From Dermacentor variabilis (taxonomy: Eukaryota > Arthropoda > Arachnida > Ixodida > Ixodidae): 64,000 nucleotides of DNA. The stretch's first letter is position 1. The number at the start of each line of letters is the position of its first letter. The stretch lies in contig NC_134572.1 in the NCBI RefSeq assembly GCF_050947875.1, positions 117,123,709-117,187,708 on the forward strand. The letters are read 5' to 3'. Below the pieces are notes generated by a model that searched no databases, was not told the DNA's origin, and was given only the letters and a program-made list of their open reading frames with translations. Below are positions 42,560-55,371 of this stretch, one piece after another. The position numbers and the translations under genes were made by a program.

Positions 42560-43860
42560 GAGCACATGCATCGCCTCCGCTCATTGAGACGGCAACGACG
42601 TTCCAGCTTCGCGAGGCGCTCCAAGCTAAGCGTCGACCGAGAAAGAGGTAAATGTTTTTCTCCGCATCCCCGCGGCGGCATCCTTCAGTACTTTCAGACT
42701 GTTACGTCTCCGTCTAAACTTTTCCCTGTGCGAGCAGGCCGGGCATCTGGCATCGTCGCTGTGCTCGTGTCTTTCCCTCCCTCGCCATCCTCACAGGAAT
42801 GAGCCGAACGCGAGTTTCTCGGGGGAGGTCGCTTTTTAAAGCCACCCTGGAGAGCGTCCAGGCTCAACCCCGGCTCGGGGGAGTCTCGAAGACGAAAAAA
42901 GAGGAGGATTCCCGAAAAACAAAGAGAAACTCAAAGAAAAATAATGTAAGAGCTCCGCGCCTGGAGTCATATCTGAACCTCGCAGCTACCGCCTCCACCA
43001 ACAGAGCCTGCCGTCACACTGCTGTATTGCCGCCTCCATGTTTGTTCCTTCTCCTCGACCCCCCTCCACCCCCACCCCCACTTTGCCACTGGGGCAAGCG
43101 AGCCAAGCTCGCCCACCCTTACATGTCTGCCTCCTCCTCTCCTGCTTATTTCCTGCCCTCTCTTTCTCCCTCTCCTCTCTGGCATAAGGGCTTCCTCATC
43201 TTCCGAGAGGCGCACGCGGCCGGGAAAAAAAAGGGCGCCGTTCTCTTTTTTTCCAAAACAACGTGACTCTCCTGGAACTCCTCCTCCTTCTCCACCTCAT
43301 TATCATCTCTTCAGCTGTTCTTCGACCACCGGCAACAACCGCCTCTGCGCGGTAGTGATACAGCTTCAACAAACCCTGCAGATGCATTCGACAGCAGCCG
43401 CAGCCACCAGCATCCGCCTGGGAGACCCGTGAACGAGCGCAGGAGCGCGAGAAAACATCCTTTAGAATCATCGGAGTAGGTGCGCGTGCCTAGGAGCTAC
43501 CGGAGCGAGAAAAAAGAAGATAAAGAGCGGTTCTGTTTTGCTCGGCGGTGTGTTGTGGTCAGTGCTCCTGCCCGGAGGAAGTGGTTTTGTTTACGGCGGG
43601 CCACCGGAGACGCCGAAGCGGCCTTGGGTGCAAAGGGGCGTCTCCCCTCCACTCCTCTTCGAGCCTTTATTTTATACCTCCAGCTCCTGACTGCCTTTAG
43701 CAATGGATGTCCTAATGCAGGTCGGTTTGATTTTGAATTTCAGCATGAGGGCAATTTTCTTCTTTTTTTCCTGTTTCACTTTGCGTTTGTGCCGGTAAGA
43801 AACGGGGTATTCACTAATTAGCCTAAAAAAGTGGGGTAGGAGATCATTTAGGCTTATTCG
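42560..43860 (+). other. GC-rich, C- and CT-rich region with promoter-like features, no gene resolved
   Basis: From 42780 to 43700 the sequence is richer in C, CT and CpG than its surroundings. A TATA-like ctttttaaagcc (42831) precedes it, and a donor-like aat|gtaagag occurs at 42946. It could be a promoter and 5' UTR, but the open frames are compositionally driven and no splice chain was found. Confidence 0.25.
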
Positions 43861-44372
43861 TTTCTCATTCATTGTCACTCAGCACAGGGCGCTATCTTCC
43901 TGGCATCGGTTTTGTGAAATACATGTTGGGTCACTCGAAAACCCTCAGTTTGTTTGCATCAGGCTCACAGTGATCAACATAAGCATTAGAGTCACGGCGG
44001 CCATCTCATTGTCTTCGTTACTTGGTGTTGTGGCTTTTTTTGTTTCGAACCGCACAAGACCACATGGACAATTCGACTGTCTTTATTACTTGATGTTGCG
44101 GTTTATTCTTTTAGTTTATAAACCGTATAAGACTTAATTTAGAAACCATATAAGACCACATGTACTATTGCGAAGTATTTCGGTTCTACGTTCAGTACAA
44201 TTTCAATTTGCAGCGAAATTGTGGCTAACCCATCCGTAAATTGTTTACCATGTAATGACCAAGCATGAGATCCGCACTGCTGCTGAAACATGTGCAAACA
44301 GTACGAGCGCAAATCATACAGTCTTTACCCCCGCCCCCTCCCCCCTTTTTTTTTGCCATAAGAACAGCTGTA

Positions 44373-45664
44373 CAGGGTTTGTCCGAAAAGGAAGGTCAGT
44401 GATTATATTGTGAAGCTACTGTGCGTCGCTTTACATAGGACAGTTGGGATTGGTGAAGGCGGAAGTTAGACTATGCACGGGTGGTCGCTCAGTCGCCCGC
44501 GACGATCTGGAGAGGAAAGACAGGCTCTTTCGTGAAGCTAGTTTTCATTTCCCATGCAAGTCGTAATGCAGCACTCGTTGGAACAAAGAATTGCCATCTA
44601 GTTTTGAGTAAAACTCGGCAAGTCCTCTGTGGAAAATTTTCCTATGATAAAGACGGCATTTGGTGATAATTGTTTGTCGGGAATTCAAGTCTGTGCCGGT
44701 AGCACGAGGCCTTTTTAGAAAGTCGTGAAGAGGTCAGTAATGAAACCCGCGCTGGGCGACCATCACCGACAAAAATGTCATGCGTGTGAGCGATCTTTCG
44801 GACTCGGACCGTCGTTTGAGTGCCCATTTTATGGGACAGATATATAGTAAACATTCCAAAAAGTACCGTTCGCGAGATTTTGACGAATAACTCGCAGATG
44901 TCAAAAGTGTGCGTGAAGATTGTGCCCAATTTGTTAACGGACGACGAAAATCGCGACGAGTTGAAACATGCCAGGAACTTTGGGACTTGTGTGAAAGTGA
45001 CCCCCCACTTTTTAGACAACGTCATCACAGCTGACGAGTCTTGGGTGTTTGAATACGACCCCGAAACAAAAAGGCAAAGTGCCGAGCGGCACAGCTCGGC
45101 GCCCCTTCGCCATAAGAAGGCCAGACTGAGCAAGTCAAAGGTCGAGACCATGCTCATTGTGTTCTTTGACATCAAAGGGCTCGTCCACCGTGAGTTTGTA
45201 GCACATGACACAACCGCAAACGCCAAATTCTACGTGGAAGTGCTTAAGAGACTCAAACGAAGAGTCCATCGCGCACGGCCTGACATGCAGGAGGATTAAA
45301 AACTTCACCATGACAAAGTGCCAGCCCACACCGCCTTCCTCATGACCCCCTGCCTGGTCAAATCAAGAGTGCCAACGGTTCCCCAGCCACCCTGTTACCC
45401 TGACGTGGCTCTCCCAGACTTAACTTCCGTGAGAAGGCATCATTTCGGAACAGTTGACAAAGTCAAAGAGGCTTGCGCCAAGGCTCTAAAGGACATTCCG
45501 TAGGCGGCCTACCGTGACGCCTTCGATGCCTGAAAATCTCGTTGGAAGCGATGTATCGACGCAGGAGGGGCCTATTTTGAAACATTTTAATGTGTTGTTC
45601 TGATCTGACCAATGTTTTTTTTTTTTTAATCGGCTCATTGACGTTACTTCTCGGACATACTCTG
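44373..45664 (+). mobile_element. Mariner transposon, complete ends, dead
   Basis: A 1292-bp element flanked by TA (44371-44372, 45665-45666). Inverted repeats of about 30 bp: cagggtttgtccgaaaagga on the left, and on the right the complement of cagagtatgtccgagaagta. Length, TA target and encoded product all fit mariner. Confidence 0.9.
44560..45535 (+). pseudogene. Mariner transposase, frameshifted
   Basis: The N-terminal helix-turn-helix region is readable across frames (EQRIAI, VKLGKSSVENFPMIK, AFGDNCLS, DSDRRLS, IPKSTVREILT). A long frame at 44820-45296 contains VITADESWVFEYDPETKRQS with the first catalytic aspartate. It stops after PDMQED; coding resumes as LHHDKVPAHTAFL (second aspartate) and CYPDVALPD, where the third aspartate lies 34 residues after the second, so the D,D34D signature is preserved. 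A deletion follows (PDLTSVRRHHFGT), and the end is ALKDIP. Several frameshifts, a stop and a deletion make it inactive. Confidence 0.85.
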
Positions 45665-45712
45665 TAAATACGAAGTCAGCATATTCATTCCTAGCGGTGG
45701 ACCTTTTTTGGA

Positions 45713-45770
45713 CCGGTGGTGGTGGTGATAAACTTTAATAAATATTGAGCGATATCTTAAGCTATTCCTG
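45713..45770 (-). mobile_element. Retroposon 3' end with (ACC)n tail
   Basis: The plus strand has ggtggtggtggtgataaact followed by ttaataaatatt. Read on the minus strand this is an A/T-rich 3' end, AAGTTTATC and an (ACC)n tail, like the end at 3356-3368. It lies about 50 bp from the right mariner end. Confidence 0.4.
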
Positions 45771-45824
45771 GGTTGGCCCTTGGTCTCGTGAAGTGGCCGG
45801 CAGTTCCGGCATGGCGCTGCTGTC

Positions 45825-46120
45825 AGTTGTTGGAGATGGCGGTTGTGCTTCACACGTCCGCGGCGTATAAGCAACAAAGCGTAATTCGTTTTCTATGGAG
45901 AAAGGGACGAACGCCCGTCAAAATCGATAGGGAAATGCAGCCCACATGTGGGGAAAGATGTGTCGTTTTGAGAAGTGAGTTTGCAAAAGGCCGTGAAGGC
46001 TTGCATGACAATGAGCGTTAGGGGAGGCCGCTTGCGTCGCTGACTGACAAGAACATGGCACAGGGGCATCTCAAATTTAGTGCTGCGATGCGACAAATAT
46101 CTGAACCGGTGGGGGGACTA
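45825..46120 (+). pseudogene. Mariner transposase N-terminal remnant of another lineage
   Basis: The plus strand encodes MAVVLHTSAAYKQQSVIRFL, then KIDREMQPTCGERC, FAKGREGLHDNER, a stop, and GRPLASLTDKN. This is the helix-turn-helix part of a mariner transposase (compare the usual E-Q-R-x-V-I-R-F-L ... G-R-x-x-x-x-D-x-x-x-x-G-R-P). It differs from the element at 44373-45664, and no catalytic domain or terminal repeats were found. Confidence 0.65.
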
Positions 46121-49100
46121 TGTGGATAAATAGTGTAAGGTACGTAGAATAGTACGTATATTTGTAATTACTTGCATGTACCTTATTTTGCTAACAAAAC
46201 ATAGGGGCAAAAGCTTTCTGATTCGCCCTCGTATGAAGCACCAAATTCACGGGACACTGCAAGTCTGGCTGCAATGCAGTGAAACGTCGTATACTTATTT
46301 ACCAAATCTACAAATTACCTGTAAGCAGGCTCACAGCCAACTAAGGCGTTCTTGTTTGGTGGAACGTCTATGCATAATCAGAAGAAATTGGTAAAGTGAT
46401 CACTTCATGATCTAACACTCGCTTACTTTTGTTCGTTTGTTTGTTTTTAGCGTAATGAAGGCTAAGCAAAAGAATATCAGGCGTGTAAAAAAGCATGCTG
46501 CCTAGAGACATCTTCAGCCAGCGAAAATGTGATTTTGTCAATGCATGAACCGCAGCGGGGGTGGCTGGCTTAATGATAGTCTCCCAGCGCTTGCACTAAC
46601 AAGTGATTGGGAGGGCAAAAAAACTCTGAGTAAAACCACACAAAGAACAGCAGTTATACAACAGGTAGGTTAAATCTAGGCATCACAGCGAAGACACAAA
46701 CGTGAAAATTTCACGTATGCGTAAGCGCAGCGAAATTTTCGAGGCTCAAAATTACGTGTAAGAAACTGAAATTCATCGTTATTCTGCAATTTCCCACGCG
46801 AGTAACCACAAGGGTCCGCATCTTGAGTGAAGCGAAGCAAACGCAAATGCTTCGTGCAGGGAACGCGGAGATGACTGGCCGGGGCCAAGACTTCGAATTC
46901 GCGACATTAGAAAACGTGAAGGAATTGTTCGTTGCGCGGCTATCAGTGATATCAAATTTGAAAATACCAATAATATATTCTGTGTCAATTAAACAACTGC
47001 TCCCAAAATTCTTTACGGGTATTTGACAAAATATCATGACTAAAACGCCTGTTCCGTAACGCTGACTTGCTCACCACTACATGGTGTTCGCGAACGTTCA
47101 CCCCCTATTAGCTCTAGCTACCCTTCACTTATTCGGCATCGCGGGCAGTCCCATAATGTAAACTGGGTAAATACCGTCGCCACCTTAGTAAGTACTATTG
47201 AAACTCACGTTACCTTCAAGTTTTCTCCCCCACTTAGGCATACGGCTTAGGCGTGGCAGAGCGGGTCGGGAATGTTAGTCTGCCCAGATAACTTGCACAA
47301 CTGCACACTCTTCGGGTAACCGAGATTCCCGAAGGGCAAATAAAACAAACTAAACATGACATTTATGATGTTTTTCGGCAACCGATGCGGGCTCTTTGTA
47401 CATATAGTGCACAAAGCTCACGTACCAGCCTAAACACGCGGCTACAGCACACACGTGGCGTTTCTCCCTATCTCTCTGTTTCTCTGCATCAAAGTCCAAC
47501 CAATTGTAAGTGTTATAGTCGTGCCTTTGATCTTTCATGTAGTTCGCAAGCGCTACCCAAATTCGACCGCTTTGACGGTGCTACTATCCGTAGATCTGCA
47601 GAATAGATGCTCGAGTTTCAAAATATCTTTTGCTTTGAACCACCTATCCCTAAATTTGTGCATACAAGGGACACTCCGAGTGTAATTGGCAGTGATTTTT
47701 GTACGCCAGTCTTGAGACAACATTTAGCGTCTGGTGCTAGACAGCAGGATTTTTCATGCAGTAACTCTCTGCTATGGGCGTGAGACAAGCGGCGTAATCT
47801 CTGCACGATGGTGCTATAGAAACTGAACAGCCAAGCGTAGTGATTTGTTTCGTAAGCATGCTGTTAAATTTCCCTACAGTAATGAAATTCCAACCGCAGT
47901 CATTCACAATTGGCGTTATGGTGCGTAGAGTAATGCGCATTTTCCTGCAACCCGGTGCCATAAGATTGGCAGGCGATGCTTAATATTGGGTGAATGAGCG
48001 TGCACTGCAGAGCGGTCGTCATTCTTGTGGAACACAGGAAATGTACTTGGTCGATAGACATCGTGACGGCCTAGTCACCGATGGTGTTTATTATTTTAGG
48101 ACACCGCGGAAGCTTCGTCGGTCTGCTCTGCTGAACTTATTGTCCTGTTGCGTAACAAACTTTAGCCTCACTCCGTTCGTTAGGGAATAGGCTGGGACAC
48201 ACTAAAATATTATTTATTTTTTATTTATGTGCATATACTGCAATCCCGATATAGCCCCGAGATTTCGCAGTGGGCGTGGAAATATGTTAAATCAGCACGG
48301 TATGTGAAACTAGCACAACGCGAAAAAAAAGATCATCACCACGATGTGCAGAACTATACGTAGTTATTCAAGGCATAACAAATTAAGAGGAAAATAAGGG
48401 GCAATAGTTACCATGTAATGTAAATAGGCATATTCCGAGTAAGTTTTTTTACTTCCTCACTGAACCGTCAACGATCTATCATTTGTTCAACATTTATACC
48501 AGTTAACGAACATTTTTGACCATTCGCAGCCAATTAAACGAAACAATGTTTAAAGGATTAGTGTGCAGCGTTCGGCGAGCATCGCGATAAACGAAATGAT
48601 CGTACTATTTTTCTTATCACCAGATTTGCCACGTGGCATAATGTGAGACTGAAATTACAAGTAAGCATCGAGGCCCGTTTCATGCAGATATTGCAACAAC
48701 GAACACGCGTCTGCAACGTTAGTGGACACGTGTACCATCTCGTGCAACGTCTTGCATGGCGAGCCTCCCCGCGCCTTGTCTGTGGCACTAAGCTGATACC
48801 GTATTGTTTCGATATCTCTAGATTTATGCGAGACAAGACTGGAAGTCAGTGCTGTGAAACATCAGAGGCTGGCGCAAGTGACTCAATGACACCACGTACT
48901 TCGGGTGCTATATAAGACAGCTCTACAGGGCCACAATGTGAAACTTTCAAAAATGTTTAAAAAATCTGCTGCGAATAAAATGGGGAACTATGAAAGAAGC
49001 AACGTCACTTCGAGTAGAAGACGGCACGCCTTCGTTTTCAACATTACAAAACTAATAAACCGGAAGCGCTGTGCATTAGTTTCAGTAGGGCTCCTGTATG

Positions 49101-50434
49101 CACTGCAGCTTGAAGGGTTCGCAAAGTCCCAGCCTGTGAATTTAATTTGTACTTCAACCGTTCGCGTATGTAGGGGGTGCATTGCTTGAGGGTGCTCGAA
49201 AGAGAATTAGGTGGGCAGGAAAAAAAAACAAGTTTTCGCAACCCGCTAGCCAGGTCAAAACACTTACGATGTATTACGTGCTGCTGCCGCATGCACGCAA
49301 CAAACACGCGTTCCGTGAGCGCACTCGAGAAAACCCACACACGGCCTTGTGAACGATTTTTTGAGTGCCTTTCCACTCTATAAGTCGAGCATGCTCGACT
49401 GCAGACCGATATAGCTTTCTTGTGGTTTCTTCCTTCCGCGTATTTCGGCATGGGCCCCTTGAAACATTAACTTCGCCATTGTGCACTCCATACAGTCCAT
49501 GACAAGCAGGCGACTAAGTCGTACCTTGCACTTTAAATCGACTGTTGCTTATAGATAACGCAAGTTGCGTACTCAAGCACTTTGGAAAACCTCCAGAGTA
49601 CGAAGTTGGCTATGGGTGGAGATCACTATTTCCGGTTTTCAATTTTGAAAATGTGCGGCGTTTAATGAAAAAGACTCAAGTGTGTCGTTTCAATTTTTTT
49701 TCGTTGACAGATTACTCGAATGACGAAGCGCCGGTGTTTTCAGCGTCTGTTTCGATGACATTAAGGGAAGGGTGACCATGATAATTCGCGGATTATTTGC
49801 TCAACTGTTTACCTGCTCATTTCTTGATAAGTTTCTTCCTAAACAGCGCAGAAGACTGTTTGCAGAGGTGTGGTCATAAGACCTAAAAGTCAGATATGCC
49901 GTCATCATGAAAATAAGCATATCTATTTAAACGTGGAGCAACAAACATTGTAAGTGGGGACGAGTTAGGGTAAAGAGTACATACGCCCAATCATATTAGT
50001 ATTACCGTAAAGCTAATATAGCAATCCGATATTTAATATCATTTCCATAATTTATATCTAGATTATCAACAGCAATCTCTTCGAATATCGGCGATCTGTG
50101 TGCCTGAGCAGAAAGCCCTATTTTATTTTTCGGCAATTTTCGTCATACTCACACGCACTTTAATTCTAGCAAGCATAGGTGTACTTCTCTTGGTTCTGTA
50201 GGTAATCATTGCCAGTATGATATACATACATTGTGTTTCTACGGGCTAAAATGTTAAGTTTACATAATTACCTATCTATATTTACCGCTGCTTCTTTATT
50301 ACTCTGCTCTGGAATATTGACATTTGTCTGGTTAAAACGAATCTAAGGAATTAAATTCGGCGTTGTTTATTGGCCATTCTCTTAAGTTTACCTGAAAACG
50401 CTCGACCCTGTCTTTGTCCGCAGACTGCCTATTT
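46121..50434. other. Intergenic stretch without recognised genes
   Basis: Open frames are short and carry no recognisable motifs or paired splice borders. The block 46690-47030 has long open frames on both strands and a small palindrome (cgtgaaaatttcacg, 46701), and may be an unrecognised repeat. Confidence 0.3.
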
Positions 50435-50578
50435 GCATTATAAACATGCTGCGCAAGATTCACAAGAAAAGAAAAAAAGAGGACAGAACAGATCGCAGCA
50501 ACAGTACTGCGCTCTGTCCTGTCCTCTTTTCTTTTTTTCTTTTCTTACGCATCTTGCGGTGCACGTTTATAATTCAAG
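50435..50578. repeat. Imperfect inverted repeat with purine-rich arms
   Basis: The left arm contains cattataaacatgctgcgca, aagaaaagaaaaaaag and aggacagaacagatcgcag. The right arm carries the complements in reverse order (ctgcgctctgtcctgtcctc, ctttttttcttttctt, gcatcttgcggtgcacg, tttataat). The arms are about 65-70 bp with small indels and a short centre near 50505. Probably a small foldback element. Confidence 0.75.
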
Positions 50579-50940
50579 TATGAAGCAACTAGTCCTCAAG
50601 AAAGTATTATTGCAACAGATGTCTATTTGTGTTCTTACGATGAGCAGTAACCGCAAAATTTTTCCGAGCTGACAGACGGCGGAACGAAAAGCAGGCCTCG
50701 TTGTAGTCAATGCATTCTCCCTCAAACCGGAAGACGCTGTGGCTACTTCTTTGCGACAGCATCCACTACGTAAATTCCAGAACAAACGGGAAAATCACGA
50801 GAAAGTTTGAACTTTTCGCGAATTCCGAGGGCCGAAAAATTTTGCGGTGGGCTGTACCTATGCGTGCTATCCTTGTGACAGTGCTACCGCCTTGCAAGAT
50901 CCGCATATTTTACCAAGTTCTTTTCTCTTCGGCGGCGCAG

Positions 50941-51041
50941 GGAAGCATCTTCGAGCAGCGAACGAGCGAGTTCTCGAAAACGATAGGGCGGCGGATACAA
51001 GTGTTCAGCTCCGGGGGCGGGATGTTCTCGTCCCACAACAA
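50941..51041 (+). CDS. Candidate isolated coding exon
   Basis: 101 bp between an acceptor with a pyrimidine tract (ttcttttctcttcggcggcgcag, broken by g's) and the donor CAACAA|gtaagtgcc. In the frame with GC-rich third positions it reads GSIFEQRTSEFSKTIGRRIQ, then VFSSGGGMFSSHN. A second frame is also open (NERVLENDRAADTSVQLRGR), so the frame is not certain. No neighbouring exon in the same phase was found and the product is not recognised. Confidence 0.4.
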
Positions 51042-53112
51042 GTAAGTGCCCCGCGGACGCCTCCAGGGATCGCGGGATGCTCGACGGGATAGATGGTCGC
51101 CCGTTGAGCCCGGCATCGTCCCTTGACGTCAAGCACGTTCTGCAAGCGCGATGCATGTGTTTTTGTGTGCGTGCATGCTATAGTAACCGTATACACTGCT
51201 CCTCAACGAGTGTACATCACCTGTTTGCCTTTTTTTCTTTCAGTTGCATGCACGCGCGGCCTAAATTACTCCATCCAGAAAAGTTAATTTCGAAGACTGG
51301 TTTCTGTCATGAAAACATCTATAGACGCTGTAACGCTATGGTAAGGGTGTTTAACGTATGATACTTGTTCCAAGCTCTCGTTATGGTGGCGGACAACGCT
51401 AACTGCTTCGTCGTTCTCTAGTTTTCAGGAAGCAGGTCGCTCACTACGCTGCGCGCTATTTATTTGGGAGGTGCTGTTGAAAAGTCTTTCGCGTTCTCCA
51501 CGATGTTTTAGTTAGCCGCTCTGATTTGCTGTAACTAAAGCGCGGGAACGTCACTGAGATTAGGTTAGGGAATGGGCGACGCCATGGCAAGCACGAAGTT
51601 GACGAGAGCGCAGCCGTCGTCCAAACTGTTTCGTTGGGCCTTCACAGGCAGCTGCAGGCGCGACTCCTACTTAAACAGAACGTAACCTCTGGAACGCACA
51701 ATTGTGATGTGATTTTCGGACCGTCACAAGAAACAAATTGAAACGTAATGTTCTTCAGTGCTGGTCCCCATAATAAACGCCTCGGCAATCGTTCTTGTTC
51801 CTGTATAATGTTGTCCGCTATGCGACCGTTTCACACTGCGCTAGAAACTGACAGAAACGTTTAAACTTAGTCGTTTGGACAGCATTGGTACCATTTGTAA
51901 CTTTCGTGTTCTTATTTACCTGTACAGAACAGTTCAAAGTGGGCCGTAACATGAAATATTATTTTTTTGAAATATACCGATTTAATGCTGTATCGAGTGT
52001 CCCGAAGACCGTTCGAAAAAACTATTTCGTTAGCTTAAACGTTTTTTTTTTTTCTCAGGCAATCATATTTCTCGCGTAGCTTTGTCGTTTTAGTACTGGC
52101 GCACTCGATCAATGCTGAATTCTACGGCTTTTGAGTGCTGAGCACTGTCCTCTTAGCTGTCCTTCGCCGCGATTACAATGAGGACATTGGAAGTAGCCCG
52201 GAAAACAGGACAGTAGAACGCAGTGAGAGAACGTTTCACAGGCTCATCATGTCGTCGTTGTCTGCTCGCAGCTCTCTCGTGAAATATGCAGCCGTAGAAA
52301 AGAAGCTTTAAGCGTGATAAGACAAGCAATCGACGGTGACAGAGTGCCACCACTTGACGAGAATTACGGACAGAAAAGAGGCTGACCCAGCTATCAGAAA
52401 AAAAAATGATTATCGGCGCAAATTCTGCTCACCGAGGCCGATACATGCGTATGCATTAGGAGAAAAAAAAGCAAGTCAACGAAGGAGTCTAAACATGTGA
52501 TAAAGAATACAATGGTCTGTGAACACAAAATGCGCAATTGCCACTTCATGAGGTATCTTATCTCTTCGTCACTGTCGCTGACGGAAAAAAAATGTGGAGA
52601 TATGCAGATTGGATAGGTTAGTTAATAGTGTATCTCTCTTTTATCTTATGAACAATGATAACCATCCACACCTCATACGCCCACTAACGCAGACACTGCT
52701 GACTAAATTATGATATGAAACGTATCGCAAGCAGCGCGCGCCTGCGCTATCTCAAATATGCATTACGATAACGTACGTGGAATATGTAAGCACGCTGTCC
52801 ATCAGCCTGCATGACAGAGATTCCAAATCTCAGAAACTGGCACGCATCCACGTTGTAGTCATTACTAGCGCCATATGTAGTCTTCACGTTCGTCCTTTTT
52901 TTTTTCTGTAGCTGCTATTGCCCCATATCACAAACATTTTTGTTGCTTTTCGATCAGTCGTCTTTTTTTACTTTTCTTTTACCAACAAGTCCCGCTCTTC
53001 TATGCTGATCGCCGTTGCCACGTAGTGTTGTGCGCCTCTGGCTCTTCGATCGCACGTTTTGTTTTGCCTACAATCCGTGTTCGCACCTACATTTTCTTAC
53101 GCGCCCTTCAAG
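51042..53112. other. Intergenic or intronic stretch without recognised features
   Basis: No coding exons or recognised repeats. If the segment at 50941-51041 is an exon, this would be its downstream intron. Confidence 0.3.
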
Positions 53113-53121
53113 AAATCACTA

Positions 53122-53363
53122 ACCGCCGGGGTTGCTCAGTGGCTATGGTGTTGGGCTGCTGGGCACGAGGTCTCGGGATCGAATCCTGGCCACGACGGCC
53201 GCATTTCGATGGGGGCGAAATGCGAAAACACCCGTGTACTTAGATTTAGGTGCACGTTAAAGAACCCCAGAGGGTCGAAATTTCCGGAGTCCTCCACTAC
53301 GGCGTGCCTCATAATCAGAAAGTCGTTTTGGCACGTAAAACCCCGTAATTAATTTTTTTCAAC
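53122..53363 (+). mobile_element. tRNA-derived tick SINE (Ruka-like), full length, 9-bp target duplication
   Basis: A 242-bp copy with head ccgccggggttgctcagtgg, B box ggatcgaatcc, the usual body, and tail taattaatttttttc. Repeats aaatcacta lie at 53113-53121 and 53364-53372. Confidence 0.9.
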
Positions 53364-53930
53364 AAATCACTATGTTGAGTGCCGTGTCTCTAATACTGAA
53401 GTCTCAAGGTGCACTATCAGTTGCCATCGAGCCCGATTGGAATTCAAATTTCTGACCGCGATTGGATTCTTTCCGCAGCTTGCTCACGGGAGCTCATCGC
53501 GATGAAGAAATTTGATCCCGATCAGGCTTGTTCCCGATCAAAAGTGCGTCTTGTAACGCGCCTGCTAACTTATTTCTGGTCTCCAGATTCCTGCGCGGTT
53601 ACAAAATATCAAATGCCTTGAAACAAACTATCTGAATTTTCAACAATTTCGCAATCGTGTATGCGTGTTTGTCGTCCTGTAGGGAACTGCTGGGGCAGGC
53701 ATTTTATTTCGGCTTTTGTTTTTCTCTGCTGTTTGTTCTTATGACGTCATTGGATCATCGCCATTTGCAGGTGGAATATCGAATGCCAAATCACTTTCCT
53801 TTTTCTTGTTTTAAGTGGAGGAGTTGCTTTTGTTTGGCTTGTCTGGCTGTACGAAAACTGAAAACCAGTATGATATCGCAAGACGGTGGTTGCCCGCTTG
53901 AGAGCAGATTCATCATCATTATCAGCCTAG

Positions 53931-54559
53931 TTACGCCCACTGCAGGGCAAAGGCCTCTCCCATACTTCTCCAACTAACCCGGTCATGTACTAATTGTGGC
54001 CATGTTGTCCCTGCAAACGTCTTAATGTCATCCGCCCACCTAACTTTCTGCCGCCCCCTGCTACGCATCCCTTCCCTTGGAATCCAGTCCGTAACCCTTA
54101 GTGACCATCGGTTATCTTCCCTCCTCATTACATGTCCGGCCCATGCCCATTTCTTTTTCTTGATTTCAACTAAGATGTCGTTTACCCGCGTTTGTTCCCT
54201 CACCCAATCTGCTCTTTTCTTATCCCTTAACGTTACACCTATCATTCTTCTTTCCATAGCTCGTTGCGTCGTCCTCAATTTCAGCAAAATCCTTTTCGTA
54301 AGCCTCCAGGTTTCTGCCCCATATGTGAGTACTGGTAACACACAGCTGTTATACACTTTCCTTTTGAGGGATAGTGGCAACCTGCTGTTCATGATTTGAG
54401 AGTGCCTGCCAAACGCACCCCAGCCCATTCTTATTCTTCTGGTTATTTCAGTCTCATGATCCGGATCCGTGGTCACTACCTGCCCTAAGTAGATGTATTC
54501 CCTTACCCCTTCCAGTGCTTCGCTACCTATCGTAAACTGCTGTTCTCTTCCGAGCCTGT
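53931..54559 (-). pseudogene. RTE C-terminal region
   Basis: Continues in a new frame as FNRLGREQQFTIGSEALEGV, YIYLGQVVTTD, VLTYGAETWRLTKR, RAMERRMIGVTLRDK, KKWAWAGHVMRREDNRWS and KVRWADDIKTFAGTTW, ending AFALQWA and a stop at 53931. Typical C-terminal part of RTE proteins. It serves as reference for the fragments at 22.4 and 34.7 kb. Confidence 0.85.
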
Positions 54560-55371
54560 TAAACAATACTTTAGATTAATTTTCAGACCCACCCTTCTGA
54601 TTTGCCTCTCCAGGTCAGTGAGCATACATTGCAATTGGTCTCCTGAGTTACTAAGCAAGGCAATATCATCAGCGAATCGCAAGTTGCTAAGGTATTCTCC
54701 ATTAACTTTTATCCCCAATTCTTCCCACTCCAGGCCTCTGAATACCTCCTGTAAACATGCTGTGAATAGCATTGGAGATATCGTATCTCCCTGTCTGACG
54801 CCTTTCTTTATAGGGATTTTGTTGCTTTCTTTGTGGAGGACTACGGTGGCTGTGGAGCCGCTATAGATATCTTCCCGGATCTTTACATATGGCTCATCTA
54901 CACCCTGATTCCGTAATGCCTCCATGACTGCTGAGGTTTCGACTGAATCAAACGCTTTCTCGTAATCAATGAAAGCTATATATAAGGGTTGGTTATATTC
55001 TGCACATTTCTCTATCACTTGATTGATAGTGTGAATATGGTCTATTGTTGAGTAGCCTTTACGGAATCCTGCCTGGTCCTTTGGTTGACTGAAGTCTAAG
55101 GTGTTCCTGATTCTATTTGCGATTACCTTAGTAAATACTTTGTAGGCAACGGACAGTAAGCTGATCGGTCTATAATTTTTCAAGTCATTGGCGTCCCCTT
55201 TCTTATGGATTAGGATTATGTTAGCGTTCTTCCAAGATTCCGGTACGCTCGAGGTTATGAGGCATTGCGTATACAGGGTGGCCAGTTTCTCTAGAACAAT
55301 CTGACCACCATCCTTCAACAAATCTGCTGTTACCTGATCCTCCCCAGCTGCCTTCCCCCTTTGCATAGCTC
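54560..55371 (-). pseudogene. RTE reverse transcriptase
   Basis: Blocks in order: GKAAGEDQVTADLLK, NIILIHKKGDANDLKNYRP, ISLLSVAYKVFTKVIANR, DQAGFRKGYSTIDHI, FIDYEKAFDSV (first catalytic aspartate), GVRQGDTISPMLF and FADDIALL (catalytic pair), then GLKINLK. The frame breaks near 54555, where a small deletion removes the expected KTKVM-like segment. Confidence 0.85.

Noticed and set aside
42967..43266. Proline- and arginine-rich open frames on both strands
   Set aside because: Both strands are open at once over a C-rich tract, which is a composition effect.
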